From Macropodus opercularis (Eukaryota > Chordata > Actinopteri > Anabantiformes > Osphronemidae): 64,000 nucleotides of DNA. The notes under the pieces are model-generated. The model saw nothing but the letters and a program-made list of their open reading frames with translations, did not search any database and was not told the origin of the DNA. The stretch covers positions 2,486,501-2,550,500 of the forward strand of contig CM061091.1 of NCBI GenBank assembly GCA_030770545.1, written 5' to 3'. Made by a program: the position numbers and the translations under genes. Positions 33,529-47,570 of the stretch are shown here, one piece after another (position 1 is the stretch's first letter; every line of letters begins with the position of its first letter).

Positions 33529-35469
33529 GTATGAACTCGTTTGCCACATAAATTCACACGCTATTGATATGCATCTGTGATGGAGGGGGCAGAGACACGA
33601 GTGGTGAAGTAACCAGACCCCACAATAAATCCCATCTCAATGACCCGGCAACTGCTGTGCTAAAGTGTCCAGTTAAACCCTTGTGACCTAACACCTTGGC
33701 TCACTTAACCTTCGACCTCCCCATCAGGCCCCATGAAGTGTGAGAGTTTTAGAATGTGTGTGGTTTCAGCCACTGTTTCATGTGCGGACCCTCCAGACGA
33801 GAGCTTGTAGCTATTCTGAAGCATTTCTGTGCTCCTATCGTCGTCATGTTTCACACATGAGGGGAAAAAAACACGCACTGTCCAACTTTCTCACATACAG
33901 TCTGACATTCCCACTCACCAAATGCATAAATCAATAAGTGCCACCCACCACACTGAGACTAAGCTATCTTTGATTTAGTTAATACTTACAAACTAAAATG
34001 CAGAGCACTGTGGTTATATAGAAGACTGCGACTGGCCAGTCCAGTCTAACGTGTCTTCATGGAACCAGAATAATAGAAAGAAAGAGCAGAACATGTCAAA
34101 CAATATCCGAGAACCGTGGAAAAGTTCATCTTCAACTGTAAATTTCAGTGTGATGCTTTGAATTGAACTTCTTTTTTTTTGCATGTAATTATGATGAAAA
34201 GTTATTGTGACTATTTCTGGAAAACGTACTTGGTTTCAGTGGGAACCTTTAGCTTGGTTTGTAATGTAAATCCCATAGCTTAAAGTGGTTCCTCTCTCAA
34301 AATGCATGTTTTGAATATCAAACACATGCCTCCTGTAGAGTTGAAAGGTGGCTGTCAGAGTATCGCTTCTCAAAGGCCACAGCAACTGCAGTCGGTTGCC
34401 GTTTATTCCAACATTGACCCAGTTTTCACAGCGAAATAAAAGGAGGTAAAATCCATAGTGAAACCACTCCTTTAACCCACACCTGTGGATTATTGTATGA
34501 ACCAAATGGTTAAATGTACGCCCTCATAATTACTACAGCTGCAAAATGATCTGAATTTAATATGGGGAAAAAGTTTTTGCTGTCTCTCACTCTGATTGGC
34601 TGTTCAACCTAGTGAATCACACCACAGGAAGGAACTTGTCATCTGACATATTCTCTAGAAATCCCAGTGAACTAACTGTTTGTGCTGTAACCAAATGCTG
34701 CTTCGTTTGCAGTTAGGATTTCTCTGTCCTGGGTCTTCCTCTGCTCGTCTTTGTGAAATGAGTCCAGCCTGCTATCGAACTGTACAGAACGACTTGGTGC
34801 TCAAAGAGCTGATGGGTGTTGTTCTTTAAAAGGAAAATACTACAGCAAATTACTAAACATTAAGTTGGTCAGACGTTACTTTAAAATGCTGAATTTAGTG
34901 CTGCAGGTTTAATCTCTTCGTGATCTGCATGTCAGCCTGTGCTGTTGCATAAATGCTGTATAGCTAGAATGTGACACCTTTATGGTTTGTGTTTAGCACA
35001 TGTTGCAATCAAAGATGCTGTTTATCTTCAAAAACTGGTGTTTTGTTTGACACAGTTAGACAGACTGTGCTGTTTTGTTTGACTATTAATGTGCTGAACA
35101 GTGTTGCTGTGGACATCACATACAGCAGCAATGACAAAACATGAAAAAGTGCGAGTAAAATGTTCAATATTCACTCCAAGGCTGCTTTTTGTTCTCGTGG
35201 TGAAGATGGGCAGAGGAAGATACTGAATGAAACGCGGACAAGGTCAGAAGATGGCAGTGTGATAAAAGTTGCAAGGAAAAGTACATCTGAAAGCACATAA
35301 GTACAGTAATTTGAAGTTTTTCAACCACAGTGTTTCACAAAAAACAAATTGTTTTTCAGTCGGTGCTTAATTCAACTCAGTTCAATTTGAAATTGTGAAG
35401 CTGCTTTATTTTCTGTCGCTCTAAGTGGTTGCCATTTTCATGGCTGCCTAAAGTTAGTTTTTCTGAATG

Positions 35470-35660
35470 TAAATATAAAGTGCACTATTGTAAAGTCTTT
35501 TCTACATGAGGATAGAGAGACCACAAAGTTCCCCTTTGATTAATATGAAACTCAAATGAGATGCGGTTGCTGTTCGGCCTTCTGGGAAGAAATCTTTGGA
35601 GATTGATGGTGAGGAGCAGGTTTTTCCGGACCCAACCTGTCTGATGGTAGAGCATCAAAT
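35470..35660. promoter_or_regulatory. Candidate intronic enhancer with TCF/LEF-type site
   Basis: CTTTGAT at 35,534-35,540 runs into TAATATG, with ACAAAG just upstream at 35,523. This pairs a TCF/LEF core with a homeodomain-like core in even-composition DNA. Inferred from motifs only. Confidence 0.22.
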
Positions 35661-36489
35661 CTGACCTCCCTCCTGCCCCCGAAGGCCTCCTTAGCGTTCA
35701 CACACAGTGTACCACAGTCGGCTCATCACAAACCGCAAACAACCGCTTGGCACCCAAATTATCTATAAGAATTGATTCAAAAGGCCTCTGACAAAAATCG
35801 CTTGGTGTGTAATTCAACCTCTTTAAATAAAAACCCAGAAGAACACGGATTATTGGAGATCGAAGCTGACTTTAAGATTATTGTATAATGGATTATTATT
35901 TGCTGATTACATTTCACAGAGAACAGCAGAGCGTTGAACCACAAGGGAAGCAGCAAAATTACTGTCTTTGTCAAAGAGTGATTTAAAAAATTAGTCAAAA
36001 TTAAATTATATTAGTTGTCCTGATTTACATGTCTAGCAAACAAGGAGCAGATCCAGATACTCGATGAGTGTTTACTTGTGGTTTATTTTATAGCATATTG
36101 TAGATCATATATTTTTTCACATTTACAGTAAATTATTTTTGTATTGCACTGTGGGAAAACAATTGCATATGTTTTAAGCTTTGACTTCCTGAGAGATGTG
36201 ACAGAGCATTTTTGTCACATTTGTTTGCACTCTCTCCTTTCATGTCCCCGTTTTTGTGCCAACAATAAAATAACTAACTAAATAAATCTAGGTGTATTGC
36301 TCCACCCGCCCTCTGTAAGATGTATCACGGTGGCAATAAAAAGCAGTAGAAATTCCCAGAAGAGTCATGGAGATGGAGTTTGATGGTAATTATGTTTTCC
36401 CCACCTTTCCTTGCCCGGTGGTATTGGCGGAGAGGATGATTCGCTTTGGGGTAGGTGTGTGTAAATGGATGCAGGATCCAGTTAGAGTG

Positions 36490-36690
36490 CTGAGGGACTG
36501 AGAGACGGGGCGCTCATATAAGGTTAGACTGGAATTTATGATCCTGAGACGCGACAAGAGCTAATTTAGAGCAGCAGGAATGAAACCTATAGACCGAGGA
36601 GCCGCGATTCTCATTTTCAGCATTAGAAAACACACTCTCGCTCCACTCACACACGCTTTAAATGCATGCAGAGGAACCCGTCTCTGAATG
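36490..36690. promoter_or_regulatory. Candidate intronic enhancer
   Basis: A repeat-free patch with GAGCTAATTTAGAGCAGC near 36,558 and several CpGs in an otherwise CpG-poor intron. Texture-based call. Confidence 0.2.
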
Positions 36691-37879
36691 GAGCCAATGC
36701 ATTTTGACAGAATTTGTATTCATTTTCTAGTGTTTTTTTTTTTCCAGTTGTGAGTTTGACCTTTGCAAAATTGAACATTGCTTAAATTCTCTCTCTCCCT
36801 CACTCGCATTTTATTCAACAACTAACTTTCGTTGAATTCCTTATTCACAATTTATTCAATTGCCTCCGTGACATGTATCATAACCTTCTCTTTATTATGA
36901 ACCAGAACAAAAGCACCGCACAAAAGAGGGGCATCAGCTTATGTTGGTGAGCTGAAAACCTTCCTTGTCACGTTCTTGGCAGCAGCACTATTGTAAATCT
37001 CTGCAATAAGCTTGTGGGGTATGCCAAGGATTTAGATTTTGTGCAGTGGTGTTTTGAAGTTAATAAATATGTCTTGAATACGTTTGTGTGTAATCTACCG
37101 TTTTAACAGTACAGAAGGAAAAAAGAACTCAACAGAAAGCCCAAAGGAGAGAATCCAGAAAAGGGGAGAATAGGGTGATGAAGGCCAGCCGCTGTAGTCG
37201 AGTGCTCAATCTGCTGGAATAAAGTACTAAGCCAGTGGAGGCAAAGGGGGAACCTTGGACAAATCACCTTGATAGACTAGTGCGAAAAGGGCACAGTAGA
37301 CGTTGAAAGATGAGGGGATGAGACTCGTAATAGATGTTCTTCTCTGTTTAGTTGACTTTTTTTGTTAGCTACCCACTGTCCTGCTTTGGGGCCAAGCAGT
37401 GTTGTTGTAACCTCTGTAACTGTCTGACTAGAGGGTATTTTTCAATTTCACTTTATTTTGACATTGCTTAATTTCATTCAAGAGCATAATGCTCATATTT
37501 TCATGAATTTAAATTTGGTCTTCTAATTGTTAACATTGTTTTTCTTAACCTTATTATTGATTTGTGCCATTATCCACGTCTGACTTGTGTCTCAATTCAG
37601 CTGAACTATTTTTCACAGCCGGCAAATTTTAAAAAATGTCTTTTAGGGAAATTATTCTTAAATTTTGCTGTCTGGCCTATTTGGCATGGAACCACAACGC
37701 ATCGGCTCAGTTCTGTGTCTGCTTTCTCTTCAGGCCGCTCATACACAGAAATGTCATTAACGGGTGCATGTGGTTGAGGAGGACATGTGGCAAATGGTCT
37801 GTGCAGGAGTGAATTCAGTGTTTCAAAATGCCGCCCTGCAGCTCATCGCCCTGTCCCCGGTTGCTCTTGTGTCTTCTAG

Positions 37880-38105
37880 GTGGTCTCCCCTACGAATTTA
37901 AAGTGGTGATTGCTGGAAACCACGAGCTGACCTTTGATAAGGACTTTATGGCAGAACTGGTCAAGCAGGATTACTACCGGTTCCCCTCAGTGTCCAAACT
38001 CAAACCAGAGGACTTTGACAATGTCCAGTCCCTCCTCACAAACTGTGTGTACCTGCAGGACTCGGATGTCACCATAAAAGGATTCCGGATATACGGGACG
38101 CCGTG
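37880..38105 (+). CDS. mpped2: mpped2 coding exon 3 (residues 99-174): GNHE motif
   Basis: The acceptor GTCTTCTAG precedes 37,880 and the exon reads GLPYEFKVVIAGNHELTF and onward. G111-N112-H113-E114 is the third superfamily motif; N112 corresponds to mammalian N117, a metal ligand. The remainder (DKDFMAELVKQDYYRFPS, then KLKPEDFDNVQSLLTN) is the helical and loop segment conserved between MPPED1 and MPPED2. The exon ends RIYGTPW with Trp174 split TG|G by the donor CGTG|GTAAGA. Residue 100 is Gly where I recall Asn in mammals. The following intron is the largest in the gene. Confidence 0.96.
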
Positions 38106-39129
38106 GTAAGAACGCAGACCCTTTTATTTCAAGCTTCACCAAACTACTGCTTTTGTTTTGTTTTTTAACTACTGAAGCACATTTCTGCCTGGTTGTGTTG
38201 TGGATCCCTGAGGTGAAGGTGCCTTCCCCTCTGTCGGAGCCTGACTGTTTTCCAGCTCTCTTCTCTGCAGTAACTCTGTTCTCTGCTACATGCTCTCAGT
38301 GAGGGGCCTCTCTTACATGCAGGGTGCTATTCCCAGCTCGCACATTTCTTTATGAGCTCAGGACCTCCGCCTGCTCCCTGGGCTTGCGTTACACCTGTGT
38401 TTTGACACGGGGTTAAGTGATACGCGTGGTACCAGGACACCATGTCAATAGGCTCTCAGGTGTGTGGAGAATGCTGGAGGGAGAGTGTGTTTGGACAGGG
38501 AACGGTGTAAGCAGTGTGCATTCAACAGAGGCATGTGGGAGTGTTGTTACAGTGAGGAGTGTATGTGCAGAGGAACTGTCTGGGAGAATGTGTTTCCCAG
38601 GGATTTGATTGTTAGTTTTGAATGCAATACCAGTATCTAGTGTTTTAACACCCACAGCGCATCACATTAAACTGGTATTATTGTTTTGCACGTTGGAAAA
38701 AATGCAGACGCTGTGGTTGTTTGTAGCTACCTGTTATGCTTGCGTCTAAGCTTTGGCTACTTCTGCTGCTTTTGCTGGATAACGCAGATTGTAAAATACA
38801 GAAAAGGTTTAGGTATGAAGCAAAATTAGAATTTATGCAGTGTACGTACGTTATTAGATTATTGTTTCAACCGTGAGACCAAGATGACATCCTACGGTTC
38901 CCCAGGTCAGTGCTGATGTGCAGTAGGGCTTCTAATAATTATAATCCCATATGATCACCTCTTCTCACCTGTGTCAGTCCAGTTGCTCAGTATAAACATC
39001 TGCCGTCTTTGAACAGCTTTGCAGTCTGACGTTGCTCACCTGCAGCTGCTATCGCTGTGTTTGTAACGTTCGACTCTGGACCCACCCGCCCCGTCTCTCT
39101 GTGACTCCCCTGTTTCTCTGCACAATCGT

Positions 39130-39215
39130 TCTCAGTCTGTTCTAGGCCTAAAATAACTATTTAGGCCATACCTTCATCCTTTAGAAGCTATAATTAGCAG
39201 GTTTACAGCCTGGCT
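39130..39215. promoter_or_regulatory. Inverted repeat GGCCTAAA/TTTAGGCC in an AT-rich patch
   Basis: Arms of 8 bp at 39,145-39,152 and 39,160-39,167 flank ATAACTA. The whole resembles a MEF2-type AT core within GC clamps but does not match the MEF2 consensus exactly. GCTATAATTAGCAGG follows at about 39,188. Confidence 0.2.
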
Positions 39216-40915
39216 TCATAGGACAGTGCCAGCAGGAAGAAGAGATTACCTTTGCTTTGCCTCAGTCCTTCCTTTATTTCATCTTTGTGTTTCAAAGAGG
39301 AAGGATGCTGCCCCATCTCCCTGGTGGGTATTTAGTGTGAGGGCTAGTAAGTGTCTATTGTGACAGCTGGTGGTCTCTCGAGAGGGAGGCTGGACAGCTT
39401 GGCCGCACCCCATCCTCCCCTCCTCAGTTTCCTCACCTCCTCCACACCCATATGCCAGCGTGGCCCGAGGTCTGGCCTGCTTGTCCAGTGTGAGGTCTCA
39501 CTTAGCCCCGCAGTGACCCTTCACTTCATCAACAGCTCACCAGCCCACAGCTTAGGTGGCCAAGCTCTTCTGAGCACTCAATGGTCTGCTGCCGCCTGCC
39601 AGGAAGCAGCGCTATCACTCAGGAACTCAGGGCTGCCACCTGATATCACAGAGGACATGAAAATGCCGAGCAATAATGGTTTGATTTTAAAATTCAGTTT
39701 TTAGTTGATTTTGAATGTCCAGCTCAATCTGAAAAATATCAGAGACCGGAACAAAGTGCCTTCAAAAAGCGCTTCCCTTGGTTTTTTTCAGTTGGATACA
39801 AAAATCAAAAGGCTTTTTACTCAGAAGTAGCGTTGCTGCTTATCTGAGTCCATCAGATGCTCTGCACCCTGCATGACCGTTAAAAAACAGTATTTAGATG
39901 TCACCACTACATGTGATCGTTGATGGAATCCATGAAATAATCACTGTAATTGCTTTTGTGAAATGCATTAACTGTTGGATTAATTGTTCAGACCTTTACA
40001 AGAGAAGAAGAATGCGAAGAGCAAGCAAAGAGATCGTTGATTGCTTTTATTGCAAGTTGTCTGTTGTTGTCAGTAAATAATCAGCTCTCCCACTGACAAA
40101 CTCTTGGTTCAGATTTTTTCTTACAACCACCTGCTTTTCTTTGAAGCATATTTGACTCAAGTTTGCCCGACACCTGACAGAGCAGAGAGTTGACTACGAA
40201 TTAATACTAATATTATTCTAAAATAACTTGCCTCACTTACCTACTTAAAAAAATAAAAAAAGGAAAAATGAGGTGTTGGAAATCTAAGCCTAATCTAATC
40301 TCATGGACAAATACTTTCCCTAAAATTACTCTTTAGTGACTGATAAATGAATGTGAATGTCTTGCAGTGTTTCTGTAAGTAAATATTATTTTATTACCCA
40401 GTTTATTGTATTATATTTATTATTTAATAAATAAGTCCATGAACCAAGTAGCAAACAATATTAAATTATTACCAGTGGTTCTTTGTGCCCATAGTGATCA
40501 ACATTTAAAATCTGAGATTCTGTGCCATATATAATTTAGGTAAAACTAATTTGATAATAAAATATTTGAATAAATGAAATCAGGATGTTATGAATGTCTT
40601 GTCCAGATGTTATTGTTGGCCTGTTCTTAAAGGCTGTTGAATCGATCATGTTAATGCCTTGCTGCTAACCCCAATATGTTGCATGAGAGACATCTAGATG
40701 TCGGGAATAAAACTCACCCAGTTCACTCCTCCTTAGAGTGAGAGCAGTGCACCGTGAAAGACACACAACACACTCTGTTCAATGACAGATGCTTAACAGA
40801 CCGAATACTTAAACCTTCCCTCCCCAAACGCACAGTGTGGAAAGACGAACAGGCTTCTGTCAATCAAAGCTTTTTAAAAGAGGCTGAAGGTCTTTGGGAG
40901 ACGGACGCTTGTTCC

Positions 40916-40940
40916 TGTTGTTGTTGTTGTTGTTGTTGTT
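40916..40940 (+). repeat. (TGT)n trinucleotide repeat
   Basis: About eight TGT units. Confidence 0.92.
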
Positions 40941-41828
40941 ATTCACACTTAACCTTTTCTGCTCCAGGCAACAACTTTTAGGCCAAAGTAGTCATTTTGT
41001 CTAAAGTTCCATTTTAATATTTATAATTTTTATTTTGACCTTGTCTTTCATTTAAATATGTTGTCTGTTGTTAATGGTAAATGCTTGGATGCTGTCAAGA
41101 CATTTGGTCAACCTCGAATGGGTTTGAGTCGTTATCTTAAGAGAGGTGAAAGAAACGATGTCGCATTCAGCTCGGCTCAGACTGCAGGCAGGTCGCTGAT
41201 ATGTGAGGAATCCAGCTGGTTTTACTCACCACGATAAGCTCTGTTGACTGATTCAGAACAGTATTATGAGAGAGAGTGAGAGACCTTCCTTTGTCTTGGT
41301 CTCTGTAGGGATTAACCTGTTTTGTGATTCTGGACTTGACCACAACTTAACTCCTCGCTTGAAGGTCAAACTGTTGCTGCTCCCTCGTCTGCCTCCCCCT
41401 TGATTCTCCCAGCCATGATCTCCTCCTCTGTCTCATCCACTGGAAAGCCGCTAACCTCCCCTTCTTTCTGCTTGCGTCTCCTCCTCATCCTCTGTTCATT
41501 TCTCCTTTCACATTTCCCCTCTCGTCTCCTCTTCCAGCATCCTGTGCTCTTTTTTCATAATTATGTATCCTCTCATTCCTCCACTTACACAGTACTTTCT
41601 TTAGTTGTGTTGACCAGGGGAATGACAGTCAATGTTAGCTTAGGTTTATACTATATGCACAAAGTCAGTCTGTGTGCACGTGTCTCCCACAGGCAGCAGA
41701 TTAAATGCAGTCGCCCTCATTTGACTCTCTGAAGCTCACCTCGGGGGAAACCCAAAGGGGCAAATGCAGATTTGTCATTTTCAGATTTTAGTTTTATTCA
41801 TATATTCATTTTTCACTGTAAAGGTCAG

Positions 41829-41855
41829 GTGTGTGTGTGTGTGTGTGTGTGTGTG
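41829..41855 (+). repeat. (GT)n microsatellite
   Basis: About thirteen GT units. Confidence 0.93.
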
Positions 41856-42918
41856 GTGCTGTGAGACTGGGGCAGAGATACACTGGCGATGCTTGAATAT
41901 CGGCATGTTTAGCGTTGGTTGTTTTCATTAGTGACCTCTGACCTTGGTTTTCCTCTAGATGCTTTTATATCATGCTCTCTCCATCTACCATCCAAATGCG
42001 CGTCCTTCAGGGTGCTTTTAGTTCTTGGCTTAGTACCAGTCTGGGTCAGTCCTCAAGCTAAAGAACGCATTTTATTTTAGGCCAATATTTCCTATTCAGC
42101 CGTGCGCCTTCCCGTTTTAACATGACAGTGCTCCCAAGCAGGAAGTCATGCACAGACGCAGTTTACCCAGTTTGGCAAAAAGAACCCGGCTTCCCGGCAA
42201 GATCCAATCACTACAACCTGAACCTAGCAGCACGTCAGTGCCAATGTCTGACGGCCACGTGTGTGTGTCATTTACACATCCACAAACATTTGGCCATGTA
42301 CCTGCCATGTATGATGTCTCATTTATTCTCTCAGGAAGTGGCCTTTTGTGTTTAAACATGCCGGTGCTGTTAAGTAAGTCACACCCCTGACCTTTAACAG
42401 ACACACACACGTTTAATCATCTGGGAAAATGCTTTTTTTAAATTAACACTACTGTTACATTAATCCAGTTGTTGGTTTTAATGAAACGTACAGTAACATT
42501 TGAGGCAAATCAAAACATTTGTATGAATTGGTCTTATTCTTAAAAATAATAATTGTGGGCGTACAGTCCTGTCAATATTTGTGTTAAGTGACACAACTTC
42601 AGTTTGTATCAAATTCACAGAGAGGCAACAGGTCAGACGCTCAGGAGTCATGCATTTAAATAAAGAGATCTGAAAAAACGGCCCGAATTTGAGTAAAAGA
42701 GTTATAATATGAAAATCGTTTATTTCAGTGTTTTCGTTTAAATTAAATGTGTAATGTTCAGAAGTAAATGTGAATATTTTTACAGTAACGTCGTGTAGTT
42801 TTCCTCCATCCGTGTTGTTGTGACCTGACATTTGTGTCGACTGCTTTTAGCTTAATCACCCCTAAGTCACCTCTTCGCTGGCGCCAGCCTCTGTCAGTTT
42901 GTGTTGGATGTCTGCCCA

Positions 42919-42919
<1 letters not shown>

Positions 42920-42950
<31 letters not shown>
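42920..42950 (+). repeat. (CA)n microsatellite
   Basis: About fifteen CA units followed by GCGCGG. Confidence 0.94.
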
Positions 42951-42952
<2 letters not shown>

Positions 42953-45900
42953 GCGGTGCCACACACTATTTTCTCTGTCAGAGTGTGACCACATGGCAGC
43001 GTTTCCTCCGATGAGGCAATGGGCCCTGACAAATGTCCGTCACCGAAAAGTCAAGGGCTTTATAGTCGCTTGTCCTCGTTTCTTTGACTCCACTTTGGAA
43101 AAGTCTTGTGAGACTCTCTGAATTGGTAAAATTAAAGGTGTTTCAACTATGCTTTCTATTATGCTTTCTGTATTTAAAAATACACTTGTTTTATTTGTTT
43201 GTTATTCTTTTAAACCTGTTTTATGTTAGAAAGAGTTGCTGGAATAATTTAATGCAGTTAAATGTGAACACGGACAAAAACAACTGTTCTATCAACAGAG
43301 AATTAATCTGCACCAATTTTGATAAGCTGTGATTTTTCTGTTCCATCCTAAAGGTTTAACATCCTCTTATTGACAAGTAAAACAGAGTATATATTATACA
43401 GACTGTGCAGAGCCTCCTGCAGCGGATGGTGAAGGCTGAAAGATGAGGACGGACATGCTGGCAGATAGCTTTTGTAGGTTTTCCAGGTCTGCAGCTGTAT
43501 TTTGTGTTTGTGTGTGTGTCAGAGGAGTGAATGAGAGGGTTAAGTGAGGAGATCTCTACTAAATGACTCCGTCTGCAAATAATCAAGCACATATTCTCTA
43601 ACACAGAGACGTGTTTCTGAAACATAACAAGAATGTGAACACACTGTACAGATGAACGAAATGTTCTAAGCCTCCCTGACTCCTCCTGGTTCAAGCCCCA
43701 ATATGTCAGAGGAAGAGCGATGGGTCGCCGCCATCGTTTAATAAAGCTCTCCTCTGTGGCCTCATGCGCATCAGCCACTGGCCAGGCAGGCAGAGGTCTG
43801 CCACGCGACAGCCAGCAGCTCCATCCAACACCGCCACGCTTAGAAAAGGGCTGACGCAGCCCAAATCCTTCTCTGAGCCCAGGACGCGACATCAAACCCA
43901 CTGCAACAGAGAATTAAACTATAGACTTATTGTTAACAAACATTTGTTAAAAACGTTTGTTTTTATTTTATGTTGCTTTACCAGATACAAATGACACTTA
44001 ATTGCTTTGACATTTTCCTAATACTTGTGGTGGGTCTTGTGAAACTGTGGTCAGCCATTGTCTTCTTAAACAATTTTCAAGCGATCGATAAAACTATTTT
44101 AAGTTTTGGTTTTTTGTTTTTTTATCATGTCAGCATAATTTTCTCCTGTGACATGTCCCACAAAACAAAGCAAAAGGGAAAGCTCCACGAGTCAAAGGAC
44201 CAGTGTGAGATAACAGACAGAGCCTGCTGTGATTGAGCTTGTGGCGTGTTTCTGCTCCGGGGTCACATCAGTGTTTGTTCCTGATGCCGTGGACAGTCTG
44301 TGGTTACAGTATAGACAGAGCCTCAGGCTGGAAGTTAATGGGTCCTGTCGGTTTGCAGGGCTTTGCTCGTGTGTGTGTTTTTGGGAAGGTGTGAGAGCTC
44401 GGTTGACCCTGTCTGAGATGTCACCGGCCTTGTCTGTGTGGTGGCGACACTAAAGATTGATGAGGAACACGATCTCTCTTCTTCTGTTTGTTGAGATGTA
44501 AAATGTGACGAGGGGTTTTTAACCCGATGTACATGTGCAGACCAGGCAGCGAAGCGAGTCGTCTGGCTCTTCTCACTGGTCATGGTTTCCATTTTTTACT
44601 TGCAAGCCCTTGATTTTCTTCACAAGTGTGAGTAAACACACATGCATCTGTGGCACCGATTCTCTTTAACTGCAGGCTAAAGGGAATACGACGTCAGCTA
44701 ATCTCAGCAGAAGTAGAAACAACAGAAACGTTGACTTGTTCTGATTTAGACCAGAGCTAGATAATAGCATTTTATTGCAATTAGCAAAATTATGACTAAT
44801 GTGATATGAACTGGTTTGTGGTACTGGCCATTATATTTCAAATGGGCAGTACCGCAAACACGTGTCTTTTTTCACGTTATCTTTCTTATTCTGTTCAAAT
44901 GAAGGGTATTTTTAGTATACGTACTAATACTTGACTTTTCGCTGAGCGCTACATGCCAGGCTTGGTTTCTTCCTACTTTAAATCTGTGCCAGATTTTGCT
45001 GTAAAATTTAGTTTTCTGTATTCATGGCAGCTTTACTAGAGATGGATGTTTCAAATTAGCATGGGCTATACACACATTACATCTGATATAACACACTGTC
45101 AGTGTGTTCTTGTCCATAATAAATAAACCACACAAAGAACAGCTGTACAGTTGTTGGTTTTTTGTTTAGTTTTTTTTTAAGTAGAGAGCGTGTAAACCCA
45201 ATCAACTCCATGACACAACCCCATAGCTTGATGGTTTCTGGGCAGGATCAGCAGCCAGCACGTTCTCATGGTCAGAAATCCAAACAATACACAGCGAAGA
45301 CTGAAAACAGTTGCCTGGATTAGGTAGCGGCGTCTGATTGCTGGGGGTGATGTGCTGCTACAACTTGACCAGTAAGAGAGACCTTCGTGTTCATGGTACG
45401 TCTGTTTACAAGCTTTGGTGCACATGTACTTGATCAAATTCACCAAGGAGTTGTGTGGTTAAAAGTTTTTATCCTTGGAGTGAGCATGATGAATGTCCTC
45501 CTCAGCATAGTTGTTCCCTCTACATCAACACCAGTGTCCTTAAAAACCGGTGTTCTACGCTGCCTCTCCAAGAAAACACACAAAGGTCCGGTTCCACTTT
45601 GCTTTGTGGACATGCAAAGGTCAACTGTTGTGATGAATAGATCGAATCAATCGTCTGGCGGATACATAAAAAAGTTCACGTCTCTGCTGTAGTTTTTCTC
45701 TGTGACATCTGACGGCCTTGTGCCTTCATCACAACGAGGGACCTGTGAAGTGCTGAGGTCTCCTATAGAGGTTTTGCCACTGCTCTTTGAAAGCCCTCTT
45801 GTCCTCCTGCCTTCCTTTTTTCTTTCCTGTGTCACTGAACAGATAAATGCACGGAGGCAGCGATTTTTCTTGGAAACAAAATATAGAGGTGTAAGGAACG

Positions 45901-47099
45901 AGGGTTAAGGAGGAGGGGGACTGATGGGGGAGAGTGGCCAGACGGCTTCCTACCTGCTTGTGTTAGTGGTTGTTCAGTGACCTTTCACCTTGGCGCCAGG
46001 GGCTTCAACGGAAGTGTCAGCTTTAATTAGAGGGCCACATGACCTGATGCTCTGTAGAGTCTCAGATCCTCTGGTGGAAACGCTCAGGCCGAACTGTGGA
46101 CATGAAAGACAGCAGAAGACACAAACACAGGGTGACGAGTTCCCATAGGGACCCTTTAATTTCATCACTGGCTTGTAGATTTGAAGACACAGTGTCTTGT
46201 TGATGTGTCCATACATTCTTTACATTTGTCGATGTGCTCGTCCTCCGCCGTGTGCTACATTTTCAAGAGGCTTAATTAGATTAAACAGTGTTTGCTCGGT
46301 TCTTAAAGGGTGTGTTTTCAACTGCAGGTCTGTGTTGCAGTGAGTCCTTTCTTGCTCTAATGAGAATAATCAGTCGCATTAAAGAATAATGAAAGGATTG
46401 GTGGGTGGTTGGGAGCCAGTGGGACTTGCAGTTTGTGGCTGAATCTACTGCTTTGCTGTGTGCCCACCCCCACCTGATCCACCTTTTGTCTTTTTATGTC
46501 TTTGGGGTTGCTGATTAAGAATGATGCCTTCTTCCTGCAGGCGCACCTAAGGAGACGCAAAGGATATGCGTTCAAATGAAAGTCGGGACAGTAGAGGTAC
46601 AAGACAGAGGAGGTTGAAAAGGTCAAGCAAACGTGTCTTTCAATTATGCTTCTGTGCATCTGTGAAGCCCTGCTGCTTTTCCTGGTTTCACCATTTCTCT
46701 AAAACCGTTTTGACCTCCAGCTTTAGTTACCTTTCAGCATAATAACTGATAACATGGACTTAGCAGTAAACGAAGCCTCTAAAGGTGAAAAGGGCCAAAC
46801 TGTAGCAGCTGCACATTTTCAGGTGGGAAAATTACAAATCCCAAGTTTTTGGTTTCGTTTCACCCTAAAAAGGATTCGTCTGGGTATTTGCCGCTTGTTG
46901 CGTGTGTGCAAGTGTAATTGTAAAAGGCTGAAGAAAAGACATGAAACCTGGAATCACAGTTAAAATCCTTTTAATTAAGCCAGGGAAAGGTCGTTGTCAA
47001 GCAAATGGACTGAGATGTGAGAGAGAGGCACTGAGCGAAGGATGAAAAGAAAGCCGATGTTAGGAATGAGGGGGGGGATTAAAGACGGTGAGCGAGCCT

Positions 47100-47570
47100 T
47101 ACAGACCCCTGGCCAGCTTGCTGCTGTAATGAACATTAGGGCTGCGGCATAAATTTAATGACCTGTGAAACAAACAGCGTAGCTGAGACCAATGCCTCTG
47201 AATGCTAAGTGGCTCTATTATTAATACCAGCTCAGAGATGCCACTGTGTAAACACACTGTAGGTCTTTTTCCCCTATGAGGCCTGTTAAACACACAGCAG
47301 CTGCTGATGGCGGTGCACCAGCTCACCACAGCTTTCTGAAACAGGGTCACGTCTCCCTTTGTACCTGCAGAATTAATGGCGCACTGCCTGTTACCAGCAT
47401 ACCTGCGCTATCTAACTGGGTCTGAAAAGCATTGCAGCAAATTGCTGTGCACATTGGTCATATTAATAATGAACAGTGATGCAGCAGGTGAGCAGAGGGT
47501 AATGAATAGGTTCCATGTTGATTGCAATTTAACAGGTTAGCCTGTGTAAATGAATAGCAGATTTCATCCT
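47100..47570. promoter_or_regulatory. Strong candidate intronic enhancer (homeodomain-dense, about 470 bp)
   Basis: Homeodomain-type cores recur through the whole stretch: AAATTTAATGAC near 47,152, CTATTATTAATACC near 47,215, CATATTAATAATGAAC near 47,459, GGGTAATGAATAGG near 47,498 and GCAATTTAACAGG near 47,523. They are set in balanced, repeat-free DNA. It is the longest such block in the window. Regulatory function and conservation are inferred. Confidence 0.3.

Larger units (their letters stand above)
33529..37879 (+). other. mpped2: mpped2 intron 2
   Basis: 4,351 bp, phase 1, GTATGA to TTCTAG. No nested gene seen. Two enhancer-like patches (35,470-35,660 and 36,490-36,690) are listed separately; the rest is AT-rich. 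Confidence 0.85.

Noticed and set aside
43356..43901. 181-codon - strand open frame inside mpped2 intron 3
   Set aside because: No family resemblance and no regular codon pattern. The length is within chance for 64 kb on six frames.
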